DNA of 6,186 bases, from assembly GCA_030616835.1 (NCBI GenBank), contig JAUWWP010000181.1, positions 1-6,186 on the forward strand, in the 5' to 3' direction. A model generated the notes under the pieces. That model saw nothing but the letters and a program-made list of their open reading frames with translations, did no database searches and was not told the origin of the DNA. Source of the stretch: Deltaproteobacteria bacterium. Lineage in GTDB: Bacteria; Desulfobacterota; G020345765. The position numbers and the translations under genes were made by a program. Shown here piece by piece: positions 4,432-6,186 of this stretch; position 1 is the stretch's first letter, and each line of letters opens with the position of its first letter.

Positions 4432-5277
4432 ATGACCGAAATTATAATAACATATGAACCAGACAACTCGCTGAAAAAGGGATATTTATCTATCTTCAGT
4501 GAGATATTCAATGAACTCAAGGAAAATAGATGGCTCACATATCAACTATTCAGAAGGGACTTTTTTGCAATTTATAAGCAATCGTTCATCGGGATTTTTT
4601 GGGCGATTATCATACCGCTTATTAGTATTGGCACATTTATCATATTAAATCGCGCTGGTATTTTCTCTATCGGTGACATTGATGTTCCCTATCCTATTTA
4701 TGCAATACTTGGGTTAGCTTTTTGGCAGCTTTTTTCAACAGGATTAATTGCAAGTTCAAATTCTTTAGTCAAAGCTGGTTCAATGATAGCGAAGATTAAT
4801 TTTTCCAAAAAGTCTTTAGTTATTGCATCCACTGGACAGTCAATAATATCATTTCTAATTCAGTTTATTTTAGTGGGTATATTATTTGTTTGTTATCGAA
4901 TTACCCCAAATATAGCAATTTTATTAATCCCAATAGTTATCATTCCAATAGTGTTACTTACACTTGGACTTGGCTTTATTCTATCGATTGTAAATGGAAT
5001 TGTCAGAGATGTTGGCAATATGCTTTCAATACTTGTTACATTTTTAATGTTTCTAACGCCTGTTCTATATGCGAAGCCGACATCGGGGATACTTGTGCCT
5101 ATTACAAAATATAATCCACTGTATTATATGGTTTCAGCACCAAGAGACCTGGTGTTGATGGGAACGATTTCTGAATGGAAGGGCTTTCTAATCGCAAGTA
5201 TTATATCGGTCATTATCTTTATTGTATGTTTAATTGTATTCCATTTGACAGAAACAAGGGTAGCGGAGAGGATATAG
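4432..5277 (+). CDS. wzm: Polysaccharide ABC exporter, permease subunit (Wzm/TagG-like)
   Basis: This 281-residue ABC-2-type integral membrane protein would form, as a dimer with the ATPase encoded next, the inner-membrane channel that exports lipid-linked O-antigen, capsule or similar polysaccharide. Family marks are the amphipathic N-terminal segment LFRRDFFAIYKQSFIGIFWA (39-58), an interfacial motif shared by Wzm/KpsM/TagG proteins, and the C-terminal YNPLYYMVSAPRDLVL block (227-242). I see about six hydrophobic segments, near residues 54-73, 89-106, 131-154, 161-189, 197-214 and 251-271, and no signal peptide. Length is normal. ATG 4432 has GAGGT four bases upstream; an ATG at 4428 is out of frame. 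The ATPase gene begins 48 bp after the stop. Base composition is clearly more AT-rich than in the serS and manC genes. The transported sugar cannot be told from the permease. Confidence 0.93.
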   Translation: MTEIIITYEPDNSLKKGYLSIFSEIFNELKENRWLTYQLFRRDFFAIYKQSFIGIFWAIIIPLISIGTFIILNRAGIFSIGDIDVPYPIYAILGLAFWQLFSTGLIASSNSLVKAGSMIAKINFSKKSLVIASTGQSIISFLIQFILVGILFVCYRITPNIAILLIPIVIIPIVLLTLGLGFILSIVNGIVRDVGNMLSILVTFLMFLTPVLYAKPTSGILVPITKYNPLYYMVSAPRDLVLMGTISEWKGFLIASIISVIIFIVCLIVFHLTETRVAERI

Positions 5278-5436
5278 AAGAGCAGATGAGTAAGTGGGTA
5301 AATCAGCTGATGAGGAGATGAGTAAATGAGGGAAGGAAAGATACATAAGGATTTAGAGATTAGGAAAAGGAATCCTGATTTGGCAGCGGATACCCAGCCA
5401 CCTAACCACTCATCCACTCATCCACCCTCTTCAGAC
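5278..5436. repeat. Degenerate GATGAGT-type repeats at the wzm-wzt junction
   Basis: Near-repeats of GATGAGTAAGTG and GATGAGTAAATG occur on the + strand at 5285-5328. Their complements, CACTCATCC-type units, are doubled around 5407-5422 (CCACTCATCCACTCATCC). The two sets could pair in an mRNA hairpin around the wzt start. The second set lies inside the predicted wzt reading frame, encoding a low-complexity Pro/Ser/His/Thr segment. This looks like expanded repeat DNA, not conserved coding sequence. Confidence 0.55.
5313..5317 (+). promoter_or_regulatory. Ribosome-binding site fixing the wzt start
   Basis: AGGAG lies eight bases before ATG 5326. It is the best Shine-Dalgarno sequence near the ATPase gene and supports the long N-terminal form. 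The alternative starts nearer the conserved domain, TTG 5380 and ATT 5437, are weaker codons. Confidence 0.6.
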
Positions 5437-6186
5437 ATTGCTATAAAAGTAGAACATGTATCCAAGAAATATTGCAAATCGTTAAGAAGGTCTATGCTTT
5501 ATGGCGTAAATGATATAGGAAGAAATACACTTGGGTTGAGTTCGCATTCTGATAAATTGCGAAAGGGCGAATTCTGGGCAGTTGATGATGTTTTATTTGA
5601 AGTGAAAAAAGGAGAAACACTTGGGATTATTGGTCCCAATGGGGCGGGGAAAACTACTCTTTTAAAGATGTTAAACGGCATTTTCTGGCCAGATAAAGGG
5701 AAAATTACAATTAAAGGTAGGGTAGGAGCACTCATTGAAGTAGGTGCAGGCTTTCATCCACTGCTTACAGGCAGAGAAAATATTTATATCAATGCTGCAA
5801 TATTGGGAATGACAAAGAAGGAGGTGAATGAAAAATATGATTCCATTGTTGATTTTGCCGATATTGGAGATTTTATTGATACGCCGGTAAAATTTTATTC
5901 CTCTGGTATGTATGTCCGACTGGGTTTTGCCATAGCTATTCATTGTGAACCTGATATTTTGTTAATAGATGAAGTTTTGGCGGTGGGGGATCTTAAATTT
6001 CAATCTAAATGCCTTAAGTTCTTGACAGATAATCTCCTAAAAAAGGGGTGTTCTGTAGTATTTGTTTCTCATAACAGGTATGCCATACAAGATGTGTGTG
6101 AACGAGCCTTATATCTCAAAAATGGCAAGATGGTACAAATTGGGGCTACATTGAATGTGATTGAGCGATATTTAAATGATATCCAA
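5326..6186 (+). CDS. wzt: Polysaccharide ABC exporter, ATP-binding subunit (Wzt/TagH-like), 3' end cut by window
   Basis: The first 287 residues of the ATPase that powers polysaccharide export through the upstream permease. Motifs in order: Walker A GPNGAGKT (103-110); the Q-loop region VGALIEVGAGFHPLLTGREN (133-152), the form typical of Wzt/KpsT/TagH ATPases; signature YSSGMYVRLGFAIA (191-204); Walker B ILLIDEVLAVGD (211-222) with catalytic Glu216; and switch His249 in VFVSHN. The frame is open to the last base, so the C terminus is missing and it cannot be seen whether a carbohydrate-binding domain, found in some Wzt proteins, is present. ATG 5326 is supported by AGGAG. It adds about 36 residues before the usual domain start (DIAIKVEHVSKKY), a basic then Pro/Ser/His-rich stretch encoded by repeat-like DNA. 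Either this is a real extension or initiation occurs later in the cell. It is probably co-transcribed with wzm. Confidence 0.95.
   Translation, partial: MREGKIHKDLEIRKRNPDLAADTQPPNHSSTHPPSSDIAIKVEHVSKKYCKSLRRSMLYGVNDIGRNTLGLSSHSDKLRKGEFWAVDDVLFEVKKGETLGIIGPNGAGKTTLLKMLNGIFWPDKGKITIKGRVGALIEVGAGFHPLLTGRENIYINAAILGMTKKEVNEKYDSIVDFADIGDFIDTPVKFYSSGMYVRLGFAIAIHCEPDILLIDEVLAVGDLKFQSKCLKFLTDNLLKKGCSVVFVSHNRYAIQDVCERALYLKNGKMVQIGATLNVIERYLNDIQ

Noticed and set aside
4890..5943. Shadow frames over wzm and wzt, including a minus-strand frame beginning MDEWLGGWV
   Set aside because: They oppose or offset the clear permease and ATPase frames; the Trp/Gly-rich one is a translation of the repeat DNA at 5278-5436.

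Overview
The window comes from a bacterial chromosome, most likely an uncultured Gram-negative-type lineage. Supporting signs are bacterial SerRS sequence, tRNA genes that encode their CCA ends, Shine-Dalgarno-led genes, a sigma70-like promoter and an O-antigen/polysaccharide ABC exporter. Palindromic repeats of the kind common in environmental bacterial assemblies lie between genes. I cannot name the phylum from sequence alone.

Layout, left to right, all genes on the + strand. (1) 3-347: the C-terminal end of seryl-tRNA synthetase. (2) 442-660: two serine tRNA genes, anticodons TGA and GCT, so the enzyme and two of its substrates are adjacent. (3) 645-760: the last 16 bases of the second tRNA are repeated exactly 100 bp downstream, and an 82-bp inverted-repeat element lies between the copies. 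(4) 761-1210: AT-rich DNA without a convincing gene. (5) 1211-2717: a stand-alone cupin of the type II phosphomannose isomerase family overlaps a stand-alone mannose-1-phosphate guanylyltransferase. Together they could supply GDP-mannose. (6) 2719-2781: a repeat-rich spacer, then an acyl-CoA dehydrogenase (2798-3943) whose catalytic glutamate is predicted at the long-chain/isovaleryl position. (7) 3944-4431: an intergenic stretch with a near-consensus promoter and two short reading frames that look like gene starts with no remainder. (8) 4432-6186: the Wzm-like permease and the Wzt-like ATPase (cut by the window end) of a polysaccharide ABC exporter. The ATPase has an unusual N-terminal extension encoded by repeat-like DNA.

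Functionally, the sugar-nucleotide genes and the exporter fit a cell-surface polysaccharide locus: GDP-mannose is made, used by glycosyltransferases presumably outside the window, and the polymer is exported by Wzm/Wzt. The exporter half is visibly more AT-rich than the serS-to-dehydrogenase half and is preceded by apparent gene remnants. This suggests a variable, recombining surface-polysaccharide region joined to a housekeeping region. I see no CRISPR array, transposase, integrase, toxin-antitoxin pair or recognisable defence system. The least explained structures are the tRNA-end palindrome and the repeat-derived N termini.
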